Below are positions 18,169 to 27,051 of a DNA stretch of 64,000 nucleotides, one piece after another. This DNA comes from Herbaspirillum sp. RTI4. Lineage in GTDB: Bacteria; Pseudomonadota; Gammaproteobacteria; Burkholderiales; Burkholderiaceae_D. Location of the stretch: the NCBI RefSeq assembly GCF_034313965.1, contig NZ_JAVIWQ010000002.1, forward strand, positions 2,914,001-2,978,000, read 5' to 3'. Under the pieces are notes generated by a model. The model saw only the letters and a list, made by a program, of their open reading frames with translations, searched no databases and was not told where the DNA came from. The first letter of the stretch is position 1. Every line of letters starts with the position of its first letter. The position numbers and the translations under genes are program-made.

Positions 18169-18196
18169 TGGTGGCCGATGACAGAATCGAACCACC
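18169..18196 (-). other. tRNA 3'-end-like fragment
   Basis: Read on the minus strand this is GGTGG-TTCGATT-CTGTC, then ATCGGCCA and CCA: a T-arm-like loop, an acceptor-like strand and a CCA end. It resembles the 3' end of a Thr tRNA but is not identical. The rest of a tRNA is absent upstream. It may be a leftover of an integration site or a chance match. Confidence 0.3.
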
Positions 18197-18247
18197 ATTT
18201 CAAGAGCGATGCCGTTCATAAAAACGACGACTACCTTTCAACAAAAC

Positions 18248-18586
18248 CTATATTTTGCTGACGATTCTGTTGCATACCTGCTCATGCATATCGCGCAGGT
18301 CAGCGGGCGCTTGGGAAAAATTCATTTTCTGATCCATTCTGACGCGTGCATCATGCAGCGACGCGGACGTAGGTTTCTCCCAATTGCTGCCGAGTATGCC
18401 TTTCATGATCACGGTAGCGTGCTGTTCCGTCTGCTCGTCACTCAAGGATTTTCCCAGTATCTGCGCACCTCGCTTCAGTGTTTCGCCATGAATGGTGACG
18501 AAGCATCCGAGCATCGCATCGCGCGCCTCAAGAGGGCTGATTGATTCGTCCGACTTGGCTTTTTCCAGCATCTTCTTGATGTACAT
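18248..18586 (-). CDS. Hypothetical protein, 112 aa
   Basis: Soluble, mostly helical, no signal peptide. A start with AAGGAAATTGCC upstream is good, and a terminator follows on the same strand, so expression is likely. Visible sequence: MYIKKMLEKAKSDESISPLEARDAM near the N-terminus, then CFVTIHGETLKRGAQILGKS. I do not recognise the family and assign no function. It is convergent with the sulfur transporter operon. Confidence 0.65.
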   Translation of the reverse strand: MYIKKMLEKAKSDESISPLEARDAMLGCFVTIHGETLKRGAQILGKSLSDEQTEQHATVIMKGILGSNWEKPTSASLHDARVRMDQKMNFSQAPADLRDMHEQVCNRIVSKI

Positions 18587-18845
18587 GGCAATTTCCTTAA
18601 AACGGTTTTAGTGAAAAATGAATGCTTCGTGGAAATCCAACTTCTGCAAGCAGAAAGCTGATCTCAGTGGCAGCGACATTTGGTAAGGTCGAGGGTCAGT
18701 ACATTGACCGCGCCAGCGACATCACTAAACTGCATTGCCCTGCCACAAGCCGAATATTGCACGTTAAACCTAGCCGATTAATCTCTGATCGTCTTGATAT
18801 ACACACCGATCGTCTCGCACGACAACTGAATAAGAAAAAGCCATA
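18587..18845. other. Intergenic region without a recognised gene
   Basis: Part of a 442-bp gap (18587-19028) between two minus-strand genes. A plus-strand frame at 18622-18870 has no coding character and ends in the terminator. The promoter of the 112-aa protein must lie here. Confidence 0.4.
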
Positions 18846-18881
18846 CAAAAACACCCGCCCTGAAAAATAAGAGCGGGTGTT
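18846..18881 (-). terminator. Terminator of the semialdehyde dehydrogenase gene
   Basis: AACACCCGC (18850-18858) pairs with GCGGGTGTT (18873-18881). On the minus strand the stem is followed by TTTTTG, 148 bp after the stop of the dehydrogenase gene. Confidence 0.8.
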
Positions 18882-19028
18882 GATGAAGACCTGATGAGAA
18901 ACGAAAATACTTGGCCCTTATAAAGCCAGCGCGTAACAAGAACATACATATCGTGAGGCAAATGAGCACCTCACCGAATCAGTCCATTTGATGCCCTTGG
19001 TACGCGCTGAATATTTAGTGTGGTGCAA

Positions 19029-20411
19029 TCAGACCGGTGCCGCCAGATCTATCGTACGAACCAGCTTTTTATTCACGAACTCTTGAATACCCATGTTCCC
19101 CAATTCACGTCCGTAACCGGAATTTTTAATCCCGCCAAACGGCAACTCGGCATCGGTCCAGTCGAGGCTATTGATGAACATCATGCCGGTATTGACCTGG
19201 CTCGCCACGCGCTTGCCGCGGGCAATGTCTTTGGTAAACACGGAGCCTCCCAAACCGAAGTCCGAGTCATTGGCCAGCGCAATGGCCGCTGCCTCGTCCT
19301 TGACGCGATAGAACGACACCACAGGTCCAAAGAATTCATCACGGAAAGCCGGATTATCCGGTGCAATATCGGTCAGCATAGTGATTTCCATGAATGCGCC
19401 AGGACGATCCATCCGCTTGCCGCCCATGAGCAAGGTCGCACCATGCGCCACCGCCTCATCGACTTGCTTGACCAATTGAACGGCCGCAGCTTCAGTTGAC
19501 AAAGGGCCTTGCGTCGTTTTTTCATCCATAGGATCGCCGGCCTTGAGCGCCGACAATGCTGCGGTGAATTTTTCCAGGAACTGATCCGCAATCGAATCGA
19601 CGACGATAAAGCGCTTGGCTGCGCAACAGGTTTGTCCGCCGTTATACATACGGCCCCATACCGCCCAGGGAATAGTCTTTTCGATATCCGCATCTTCCAG
19701 CACGATGAAGGCATCACTACCGCCCAGCTCCATCGAACTCTTCTTGAGATTCAGGCCGGCTCTGGCGGCGATACTTCTTCCGGCAGAAACACTCCCGGTC
19801 AAGGCCACGCCCTTGATACGCGGATCGTCGATGACCTTCTCGGCCTGCTCATGCGAAATGATCAGGTTGGTGTAAGCGCCAACCGGCGCACCCGCGTCGA
19901 TCAGTAACTTTTCAAAAGCAATCGCGCATTGGGGAACGCAACCGGCGTGCTTGACGACCAATACGTTACCGGCCATCAGTTGCGGACCGACCACGCGGGC
20001 CAGCTGGTAGTAAGGAAAATTCCACGGCTCGACACAGAAAAGCACGCCGATAGGGCTGCTTTCCATATGGGCTTCACCCTTTTTTGGATTGAGTTTCGTG
20101 TCCGAGAGAAATTGCTCGGCGTTCTTGGCGTAGTAATCCAGGATATCCGCACTGAATTTGACTTCGCCACGCGCCTCATTGATGCGCTTTCCCATTTCCA
20201 GCGTGGCCAGTTTGGCGAAGCTATCAACGTCCGCACGCAACAACACGGCGGCTTTTTGAATGATCGCAGCACGCGCCGCATAACTCATTGTTTTCCATGA
20301 CTGGAAACAGGTCTCAGCAAGGGCCAAGGAAGCATCAAGTTGCTTGTCGCTGACTGTATCAAACGACTTCAGTGTCTTACCATCATTGGGGTTAATGCTT
20401 TGGTAACTCAT
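19029..20411 (-). CDS. NAD(P)-dependent succinate-semialdehyde dehydrogenase (Sad/YneI type)
   Basis: 460 aa aldehyde dehydrogenase. FCVEPWNFPYYQLARV is the cofactor-binding region, SMELGGSDAFIVLEDAD carries the general-base Glu, and GGQTCCAAKRFIV carries the catalytic Cys. The short N-terminus (MSYQSINPNDGKTLKSF) and GGIKNSGYGRELG match the Sad/YneI branch, which oxidises succinic semialdehyde to succinate. The hpa pathway encoded at 34-45 kb yields succinic semialdehyde, so this enzyme may finish that route, although it is 18 kb away. AAGGAT precedes the ATG. Confidence 0.88.
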   Translation of the reverse strand: MSYQSINPNDGKTLKSFDTVSDKQLDASLALAETCFQSWKTMSYAARAAIIQKAAVLLRADVDSFAKLATLEMGKRINEARGEVKFSADILDYYAKNAEQFLSDTKLNPKKGEAHMESSPIGVLFCVEPWNFPYYQLARVVGPQLMAGNVLVVKHAGCVPQCAIAFEKLLIDAGAPVGAYTNLIISHEQAEKVIDDPRIKGVALTGSVSAGRSIAARAGLNLKKSSMELGGSDAFIVLEDADIEKTIPWAVWGRMYNGGQTCCAAKRFIVVDSIADQFLEKFTAALSALKAGDPMDEKTTQGPLSTEAAAVQLVKQVDEAVAHGATLLMGGKRMDRPGAFMEITMLTDIAPDNPAFRDEFFGPVVSFYRVKDEAAAIALANDSDFGLGGSVFTKDIARGKRVASQVNTGMMFINSLDWTDAELPFGGIKNSGYGRELGNMGIQEFVNKKLVRTIDLAAPV

Positions 20412-20702
20412 AATAAAAATCCTTATCTGAATCTGGCAAAAAATAATAGGCGCATACCAAGGTGCTGCAGCACGGATCGCAATAAATCGCGCGCAGATTG
20501 CTTGTTTTTACTATACGCCTTAAACGTTTTTTTCACTGTGCACTGCCGCATTTATGGAAAAACAAGCGGCAAAACAGTCCTGATCCAAGGATATTTTTAA
20601 GATGAAAATGCGGGTACGAGAAATTGCATAAAGGCAAGATATGCAGTGTTGGAGCGGCGTTCATGCACACCGGCACGTTTGAATTTTGAGGAGGATCATG
20701 AG
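20412..20702. other. Promoter-containing gap upstream of the dehydrogenase
   Basis: About 290 bp between the hairpin after the efflux gene and the dehydrogenase start. No convincing frame on either strand; presumed to hold the dehydrogenase promoter. Confidence 0.4.
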
Positions 20703-20730
20703 CATGACTATCCCTTGCAGGATAGTCATG
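20703..20730 (-). terminator. Hairpin after the Bcr/CflA gene
   Basis: CATGACTATC / GATAGTCATG, a perfect 10-bp stem with an 8-nt loop, 7 bp after the stop codon of the minus-strand efflux gene. No T-run, so termination efficiency is uncertain. Confidence 0.55.
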
Positions 20731-20736
20731 CGGCAC

Positions 20737-21984
20737 TCAGTCGACAACGCCCTCGATCACGACCTGGGCCTCGCCGCCGCGCTGCAAGTAAAGACTGCCG
20801 ACGATCATCACCAGCATCAACAAGGCCACCGGATACATGCCATACGACAGAAAAAATCCGGCCAGCTGCGTACCAACGCCGGACAAAAACAGCGCCAGAA
20901 ACATCAGAAAGCCCGAGGCCAGACTGGTCATCGAATGCGGCACGGACAAAGCGCGAGTCATGGTCGCCGGTCCGCGCAGACCCAGACCGGCGCAGAAGAT
21001 GGCCCAGAATCCGATCATCAGCGTTGCGGATCGCACATCGGCCAATCCCAACACCAGCAAACCCGTCACCGCCAGCAATTGCGCATAACCGCCGGCCTGC
21101 ATCATCTTGTGTACGCCAAAACGCTGCACGCCCGCGCTGCCACGCGAGGCCGCGAGGATAAACGACGAGACACCGAACACCTGCATCAGCGCGAACATAC
21201 CGGGACCATGCCCCAGCCAGACTTCCACCAGATGCGGGGCGCTGGCGACAAACGTAACTAATGCGCCAAACGTCAGGCCGTAAATCAGCGCATCCCGAAC
21301 AAAAGCCCGGTTACGCAGCAACAGCCGGTAATTGACCGGTTCGCCCGGTTCGTGCAGCGCTTGCTTGGCGGGTACCAGCCAGATAACAAAAGGCAGCAAC
21401 ATCAAGGCCAGCAATGCGACGACCCAGAAGGTGGCGCGCCAGCTGGCCACCAGCAAAATCGCCGCACCGGCAACGGGTGCGATGGCGGGAATGACTGATT
21501 CAGCAATCCCCACCCAGGAAATGGCACGTACCGCCTCCGCATCGGTGAACCGGCGACGCAGCAGCACCGGCACAACCACCGTGGCAGCGCCCGCACCTAT
21601 GCCCTGCACCGCCCTGAAAAAGATCAGCCAGTACACGCTGCCCGCCAGCGCGCAAGCGATACCCGCAGCGATTTGCAGCGCAATCCCGGCGACCAGCGTA
21701 TTGCGCATGCCCAAACGGTCGGCAATCCAGCCCCAGGCCAACTGGGAGAGTGCAAAAACAATAATGTAGACCGATACCGTTGCCTGTACCGTCGGCACAT
21801 CCGTTGCCAGGGTTTGCGCCAAATGCGGCAAGGCGGGCAGATATAAATCGGTGGAAAGCATGCCAACACCGGTCAATGCAGCCAGTGGAATGATTTTTAA
21901 CAGCAGAAGGGACTCCGTTCGGTGGGGTTTGCCTTGTATTGGCAGAAGACGAGAAGGCAAGGCGCCTGCAGAACGTATCGGCAA
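20737..21984 (-). CDS. Bcr/CflA-family multidrug efflux transporter (MFS)
   Basis: 415 aa in the longest frame, 12 membrane helices. GVGMLSTDLYLPALPHLAQTL is the Bcr/CflA signature, followed by GWIADRLGMRNTLVAGI (MFS motif A) and FFRAVQGIGAGAATVVVPVLL. The family pumps bicyclomycin, chloramphenicol and similar drugs. The start is unclear: the first codon of the open frame is TTG at 21984 and no ATG occurs before the first helix, so a non-ATG start between 21984 and about 21900 is used. Confidence 0.88.
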   Translation of the reverse strand: MPIRSAGALPSRLLPIQGKPHRTESLLLLKIIPLAALTGVGMLSTDLYLPALPHLAQTLATDVPTVQATVSVYIIVFALSQLAWGWIADRLGMRNTLVAGIALQIAAGIACALAGSVYWLIFFRAVQGIGAGAATVVVPVLLRRRFTDAEAVRAISWVGIAESVIPAIAPVAGAAILLVASWRATFWVVALLALMLLPFVIWLVPAKQALHEPGEPVNYRLLLRNRAFVRDALIYGLTFGALVTFVASAPHLVEVWLGHGPGMFALMQVFGVSSFILAASRGSAGVQRFGVHKMMQAGGYAQLLAVTGLLVLGLADVRSATLMIGFWAIFCAGLGLRGPATMTRALSVPHSMTSLASGFLMFLALFLSGVGTQLAGFFLSYGMYPVALLMLVMIVGSLYLQRGGEAQVVIEGVVD

Positions 21985-22143
21985 GCACCGGGGGCGGAGT
22001 ATACCGCGTTCAGCGCGGCCGTATAAATTGCGCGCCGGGAGTCATCCGATCGCTTTACTGCCTGTGCTTACAGTACAGACCTCACTCAACAGGCGAGCAG
22101 ACCGGTACAATTCATCCTTTATTATTTGTACTGGTCGCGCATC

Positions 22144-22998
22144 GTGCTCTCTCGTCTCGCAGTGTTGCCCCAATATTTTTTCCCCAAACAAGCACTCACG
22201 GTGTTTGCCGGCTGGGTTGCCAACGCCAGAGCAGGCAGCATTACGACCGCCATCATTCGTCGCTTCGTTCGCAAATACGGCGTCAACATGGAGGAAGCGG
22301 CAGAACCCGATATCCGCTGCTATCCCAGCTTCAACGCCTTTTTCACCCGCGCCCTGCGCAGCGATGCACGGCCGCTGGCTGCAAGTGATTTCATCTGCCC
22401 GGTCGATGGCGCGCTCAGTCAATTCGGTGCGATTAAGCAAGACCAGATATTCCAGGCCAAAGGCCACGCCTACTCCACCACGGCGCTGGTCGGCGGCGAC
22501 CGCGAACTGGCGCAGCATTTTGACGGCGGCGATTTCGCCACAATCTATCTGAGTCCGCGCGATTACCACCGCATCCACATGCCCTGCGCCGGACGACTGA
22601 CACGCATGATCTACGTGCCGGGCGAGCTATTCTCGGTCAACCCGACCACGGCGCGCGGCGTGCCGGGCCTGTTTGCGCGCAATGAGCGCGTAGTCTGCGT
22701 GTTCGAAGGTGAACACGGGCCTTTCGTGCAGGTGCTGGTCGGCGCGACGCTGGTCGGCAGCATGCAGACCGTGTGGCACGGCGTGGTCAACCCACCGCGT
22801 ACGCGCGCTGTGCGCGAGTGGCACTATGCGCCGCCAGAACAGCCTTCGTTTCAAAAAGGCGATGAAATGGGTCGCTTCCTGTTGGGATCGACCGTGGTAT
22901 TACTGTTTCCTAAAGACACTCTGCGTTTTAACCCTGAGTGGGCTCCCGATGGTGCCGTTCAGCTGGGCCAGATGTTAGGTCAGCAAACCGCACCATGA
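22144..22998 (+). CDS. psd: Phosphatidylserine decarboxylase proenzyme
   Basis: 284 aa. A membrane-bound enzyme making phosphatidylethanolamine. It contains the self-cleavage motif LGST (Gly248-Ser249), where the pyruvoyl group forms, plus CYPSFNAFFTRALR, PVDGALSQFG and YLSPRDYHRIHMP. The GTG at 22144 is chosen because it puts LPQYFFPK at the same position as in E. coli Psd; TTG at 22126 is also open, and neither has a clear RBS. Its stop overlaps the next start (ATGA). Confidence 0.93.
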   Translation: MLSRLAVLPQYFFPKQALTVFAGWVANARAGSITTAIIRRFVRKYGVNMEEAAEPDIRCYPSFNAFFTRALRSDARPLAASDFICPVDGALSQFGAIKQDQIFQAKGHAYSTTALVGGDRELAQHFDGGDFATIYLSPRDYHRIHMPCAGRLTRMIYVPGELFSVNPTTARGVPGLFARNERVVCVFEGEHGPFVQVLVGATLVGSMQTVWHGVVNPPRTRAVREWHYAPPEQPSFQKGDEMGRFLLGSTVVLLFPKDTLRFNPEWAPDGAVQLGQMLGQQTAP

Positions 22999-24317
22999 TC
23001 CGACCAGCCTGCCGCTGGTTGGGCTACCTTCAGGCTCTGGTACTCCTGCTGTCGCTGTGCGCATGTGCTGTACTTCCCCCGGAGGCCGAAACTGTCGCCA
23101 GGACGGAATTTTCCACCGCCTTTGAAAGCGGCAGCATCGGCCAGATCGACCCCCTCGATCGCAGCGGCATGAACTGGCGCTTGCACTTGCGTGACGACAA
23201 CGACGACCCTACGCTACCCGACAGCTTCCGCAACTGGTGGTACGTTGGCATCAACGGTTTGGCAACCGGCCGGCCGCTCACACTGCAAATTGAAGGCTTC
23301 GGCGCGTACTATCCTGCGCTGGCGGTCTATTCCTACGATCAAAAAAACTGGCACCATTTCAGCGACGATGAAGCCGTCTGGCAGCCGTGCGAAGAGTATT
23401 CTCCGGGCCAATGCCGTCTCCTGATCCGCAAAACCTTTGCCTCAGAACACGTCTGGATCGCCCGCTTTTATCCCTATACCACCAGCGACCTGAACACCTT
23501 CCTGGAATCGCAGGCGGCGAGTCCTTACATGCAAGTGGAAACGCTGGGCCTATCGCCACGCCATGCCGCACCGATCCGGCTGCTGACTATCAGCGCGCCG
23601 GGAACGGAAGCGAAAAAAATCGTCTGGGTTAACGCCCGCACGCATCCCGGCGAAACCGGGCCGTCCTTTCTGCTGGAGGGATTGATACGGCAGTTGCTGG
23701 CGGAAGACGCCACCGGTCGCGCCTTGCGCGCACGTTACGAATTCAAGATTGTGCCTATGCACAACGTCGATGGCGTCATCGACGGCAATTACCGGACCAA
23801 TGCCGACAGCGTGAATCTGGAAGAAAGCTGGATCAGCGATCCGCTGGCATCGTCGATCGCCCTCGATGCCGACGCCCCGCCAGAAAATCGCTTGCTGGTC
23901 GATAGGGTGCTTGCACCCTTGCTCATGAGCGGTGCCGATATTGTGCTGGCACTCAATCTGCACGCATCGAATGCACCCGTCGATCAACAAGCCTTTTTAT
24001 TCCCGCATTTCGGTGATGACCCGATGCGCTTTTCTCCTGCGCAACGCAGTCTGTGGCGCAAGCAATGGGCGCTGATCGATGCACTCAGCGCCCACTACCG
24101 CGGACGCATTGATACCTCATCACAGAACGGCGGCACCGGGTTTCTGGAACGCGCTTATCCAGAAACCTGGTGGTGGGAGCAAAGACAAGACGCGGTCACC
24201 GCGATCACGCTGGAAACCACGACCGGCACGGCTGGTTTCACGCACTGGGTAGAAGCCGACGATTTGCGCGAACTTGGCAAGGCGCTCGCCAAGGCCATTG
24301 AAGAACTGAGCTTTTAG
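22995..24317 (+). CDS. M14-family zinc carboxypeptidase, lipoprotein
   Basis: 440 aa. An N-terminal signal with lipobox LLSLCAC suggests a lipid-anchored protein. Residues ~40-190 are a beta-rich domain like the N-terminal domain of cytosolic carboxypeptidase-type M14 enzymes. The catalytic domain shows THPGE (His217, Glu220), NYRTNADSVNLEESW and a third ligand His in NLHASNAP; LETTTG near the end supplies the likely catalytic Glu. These features point to an active metallocarboxypeptidase. It overlaps psd by 4 bp, and a strong terminator follows. The substrate is unknown. Confidence 0.85.
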   Translation: MIRPACRWLGYLQALVLLLSLCACAVLPPEAETVARTEFSTAFESGSIGQIDPLDRSGMNWRLHLRDDNDDPTLPDSFRNWWYVGINGLATGRPLTLQIEGFGAYYPALAVYSYDQKNWHHFSDDEAVWQPCEEYSPGQCRLLIRKTFASEHVWIARFYPYTTSDLNTFLESQAASPYMQVETLGLSPRHAAPIRLLTISAPGTEAKKIVWVNARTHPGETGPSFLLEGLIRQLLAEDATGRALRARYEFKIVPMHNVDGVIDGNYRTNADSVNLEESWISDPLASSIALDADAPPENRLLVDRVLAPLLMSGADIVLALNLHASNAPVDQQAFLFPHFGDDPMRFSPAQRSLWRKQWALIDALSAHYRGRIDTSSQNGGTGFLERAYPETWWWEQRQDAVTAITLETTTGTAGFTHWVEADDLRELGKALAKAIEELSF

Positions 24318-24341
24318 GGCTGTTACCGTTTCAGATGGAAA

Positions 24342-24382
24342 ACAAAGCCCCCCGCGCAGTGGAACTGTTCGGGGGGCTTTGT
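24342..24382 (+). terminator. Strong terminator after psd operon
   Basis: Perfect 13-bp stem ACAAAGCCCCCCG / CGGGGGGCTTTGT with a 15-nt loop, 25 bp after the peptidase stop. Confidence 0.88.
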
Positions 24383-24412
24383 ACGTCTGGGAGGGATTCT
24401 AAGTTCTTATAC

Positions 24413-24522
24413 AGGACTTGCGCAAAAGGCCGCTGGCTAGGCGCATTGCCGCAGGCAGTGCCAGTTAGCACAGAGCAAGACAAGACGAGGCAACAACGCC
24501 AGCGGCCTTTTGCGTAAGTCCT
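24413..24522. repeat. 110-bp MITE-like element with 25-bp terminal inverted repeats
   Basis: Arms 24413-24437 and 24498-24522 are inverted copies matching at 24 of 25 bases, with the shared core CGCAAAAGGCCGCTGGC. The 60-bp centre has no open frame. Half copies occur at 34441-34460 and, more weakly, at 54771-54803. The pattern fits a small non-autonomous mobile or REP-like element. Confidence 0.75.
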
Positions 24523-24836
24523 CCTATATTTGGAACAGGTCTTATAGCCAGGTCAATCGAATCGCCAGAACATGGCGCTCATCGTGAAACAAGGAAGCTG
24601 CTGCGCGCTCCTCTCTCATTAACGCGGACGCAACATCGTCACCGCGAAAACAATCCGCACCGACGGCAGCGCAAATTGCCACTTCATTTCTATCGCTGCA
24701 TAGCGTCGGGAAGGGAGGAATCGCATGTAAAGACCCCTGATTCGGTGACGGCGCAGTGCAATCTCGGAGGTTCATTAACAAAATATAGTTTTTTACTATT
24801 GGTATTTTTTATTCAGAACACAGGAAAACTCTCTCT
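24523..24836. other. Gap before the DUF6402-like gene
   Basis: 314 bp. A 79-residue minus-strand frame (24542-24781) exists but lacks a supported start and family. The last 60 bp are AT-rich and likely hold the promoter of the next gene. Confidence 0.4.
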
Positions 24837-26156
24837 ATGGCAAAGGTAAAAAAAGTCCCTTACTACGCAATGGCGCGGTCTTTATTCAGAGGAAAAATAT
24901 GGAAGGAATTCAGCGGCTCAGCGGGCGCGGTGCCTATCAATACCCCGCAGCAGATTTCCTATGAACGACGCGCGCCGGGCACGCCACCGCCGCCGAAATT
25001 ACCCAAACCACCCAAACCGACGAAAGAACAACTGAAAGCAAAGAAAGCGGAAGAAGCCGCTCAAAAGGCGCTTGCTCAACGTCAGAAAAAACAGCCCGCA
25101 CCCAAGCCGAAACAAGCAGAACCTGTAAAACCCGCAAAACCGCAAATTCTTGACGCAGAAGAACGGGAAAAGCTGCCGGAATTTGACCTTCAGGACATTC
25201 CCGGAGCCATGAGAAAAATTGGATGGCCGATAGCGGCGAAGTTGGCTGAGAAATGGTTTGCTGGGGCGGCGCATGTTTATAACGAGAAAAAAAATTCCCT
25301 ACAACCATTGGACGACACTACTGTCACGCTGAATTGGGTATTGAAATACAAAAATATTAAAAATGAATTTGATGATTTAATTAATAAACAATTATATACA
25401 TCCAATTCGACTAAAGAAATTTCAGATCATATTTACAAAAAAATAAAAAATGAATTCATTGATGAAAAATCAATGATATTTTCTTTTAATACAGCCAAAT
25501 TTATTGGTGATGTAAGACAATTCCATATTGATTGGCACTTCCAGCGTCAAGAAATCACAAGTTACAACGCAATAGATTGGTTATTACTTACAGACCTCAC
25601 AGCATCACTAGGACGTTTCAATCTTTACGCCGCTATCGGCAATGTAGAAGTTAGCTCTGAAAAATATTTCAAATATAACGACAAAGATAAAACAAAAATA
25701 TATTGTATTGACCCGACTGCAATATTAACGCATGTTTATATATATCTAAAAGACAGTTATTCTTTTAACGACAAGAAAGATAGTAATAGTCAATACCTTG
25801 GCCATTGGAATAAAAAAGATATGCTTATTTTTTATCCAGCTCAAATAAGCAGCTTGGTGAAAATAGGAAATATAAAAATTGGGGATTCAGAAATTACTAT
25901 GGATACAATTAATGATGAATATTTGCTAAATAAAAAAGAGGCTAACAAACCTTTAAACAAAAGGACTGGAACATTCCGCACATTCATAAAAAAAGATATT
26001 TATTACCCTATTTTTAATGAGAACTATAGAGCATGGAGAGAAAAACATAACAGAGGTGGTGATTTTATAATTTACAGCAAACCACAACTTTTCAAACTAA
26101 AGAGACCAATTAAAATCAAATTGGAAACCATATGCCGACCAGCAGAGCCTATGTAG
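24837..26156 (+). CDS. DUF6402-like protein, mosaic composition
   Basis: 439 aa. Residues ~50-115 are Pro/Lys/Ala/Gln-rich linker. After that come DIPGAMRKIGWPIAAKLAEKWF, VRQFHIDWHFQ, DLTASLGRFNLYAAIG, QYLGHWNKKDMLIFYP and WREKHNRGGDFIIYSKPQL, which I recognise as the DUF6402 pattern, with no established function. The first ~160 codons have the GC content of the chromosome; the remaining ~280 are extremely AT-rich. RBS AGGAAAA. The next gene overlaps its end by 25 bp, so the two form a unit. A secreted-effector role has been suspected for proteins of this kind, but no secretion gene is present here and I do not claim it. Confidence 0.7.
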   Translation: MAKVKKVPYYAMARSLFRGKIWKEFSGSAGAVPINTPQQISYERRAPGTPPPPKLPKPPKPTKEQLKAKKAEEAAQKALAQRQKKQPAPKPKQAEPVKPAKPQILDAEEREKLPEFDLQDIPGAMRKIGWPIAAKLAEKWFAGAAHVYNEKKNSLQPLDDTTVTLNWVLKYKNIKNEFDDLINKQLYTSNSTKEISDHIYKKIKNEFIDEKSMIFSFNTAKFIGDVRQFHIDWHFQRQEITSYNAIDWLLLTDLTASLGRFNLYAAIGNVEVSSEKYFKYNDKDKTKIYCIDPTAILTHVYIYLKDSYSFNDKKDSNSQYLGHWNKKDMLIFYPAQISSLVKIGNIKIGDSEITMDTINDEYLLNKKEANKPLNKRTGTFRTFIKKDIYYPIFNENYRAWREKHNRGGDFIIYSKPQLFKLKRPIKIKLETICRPAEPM

Positions 26157-26824
26157 CAAAATCATTTAAATTAGCAACGACTATTAGCGCATTAATCATT
26201 ATTTTGGCAATGGCATTATCAATTTTTATTTACTTAATGCCAAATAAGTTTCAACTTGGACTCCTAATAACAATTTATCAATTTTCAAATGAGATACTAT
26301 TTATCGCATTTATTTTTATATTTTTATTTATTATATTCAAATCATATAGATTTATAAAAACAACAGACTCACCATCTGAGGAGCTCATGAAAATGAGTCC
26401 TGCAATTATTATTTGGCTTTGTATTATTTTTTATGGAAGTATTTTTTTTATCAACGACACTGACTGTAAAAACTACAAATATAACGAAACATTAAATGGC
26501 GGGCGAAAGGAATTTAAAGGAAAAAAATACCTCATTAATATTTGCGGAAGTGGCGTAAGCGACAACGATTTATTTGGGAGCAGCATGGATCGCGTACAAA
26601 TGACCGTCCTAAACGAGCAAGAAGAGGTTCTCGCCAAAAGAAATTACAAGATTTTTTGGGACGGGGGACCAGGACTTGATCCTATAGAGATAAGCCAAGA
26701 CAGCATCCGCTACCGAGACGATTCAGACCCTGACGGAGAGCCGAGAACCCTCACCATGCCGCCATCGAAACTCGATTGGATTGCCGCCAGATTCCCGATC
26801 TTTAATTTGCTGATATACCCTTGA
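26132..26824 (+). CDS. Hypothetical membrane protein partner of the DUF6402-like gene
   Basis: 230 aa. Three membrane segments are visible (ISALIIILAMALSIFIYLM, ILFIAFIFIFLFIIF and AIIIWLCIIFYGSIFFI), then a soluble domain of ~120 residues that starts near NDTDCKNYKY and includes ICGSGVSDNDLFGSSMDRVQ and YKIFWDGGPGLDP. The N-terminal half is AT-rich and the C-terminal part returns to the chromosomal composition. The ATG overlaps the upstream gene. I do not recognise a named family with certainty. An immunity or anchoring role for the upstream protein is possible but unproven. Confidence 0.65.
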   Translation: MPTSRAYVAKSFKLATTISALIIILAMALSIFIYLMPNKFQLGLLITIYQFSNEILFIAFIFIFLFIIFKSYRFIKTTDSPSEELMKMSPAIIIWLCIIFYGSIFFINDTDCKNYKYNETLNGGRKEFKGKKYLINICGSGVSDNDLFGSSMDRVQMTVLNEQEEVLAKRNYKIFWDGGPGLDPIEISQDSIRYRDDSDPDGEPRTLTMPPSKLDWIAARFPIFNLLIYP

Positions 26825-27051
26825 AATAGCGTCTTCCACAGAAGCCTCGCAATCAGCGGTCTTTAAAATAAGCGGCCTTTGAAATACGCAGATGTCCCCG
26901 CCAACTTGGCCAAGGTCTGTTGACATTTCATTTACGAGTGCGAACGCGCAGCGGGAGGTGAATGCTTAGCCGCAGCAACGCGTAGGAGCGGGACTACGGC
27001 AAGGAGCTGCAACAGCGGCAAGCGAGGCCTGCTGCCGTTTCATACGTGTCA

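Noticed and set aside
18622..18870. 82-residue plus-strand frame
   Set aside because: Runs into a terminator of the opposite gene and has no coding bias or RBS.
24542..24781. 79-residue minus-strand frame between the inverted-repeat element and the DUF6402-like gene
   Set aside because: Plausible-looking composition but no RBS, no known family and no operon partner; not enough to call a gene.
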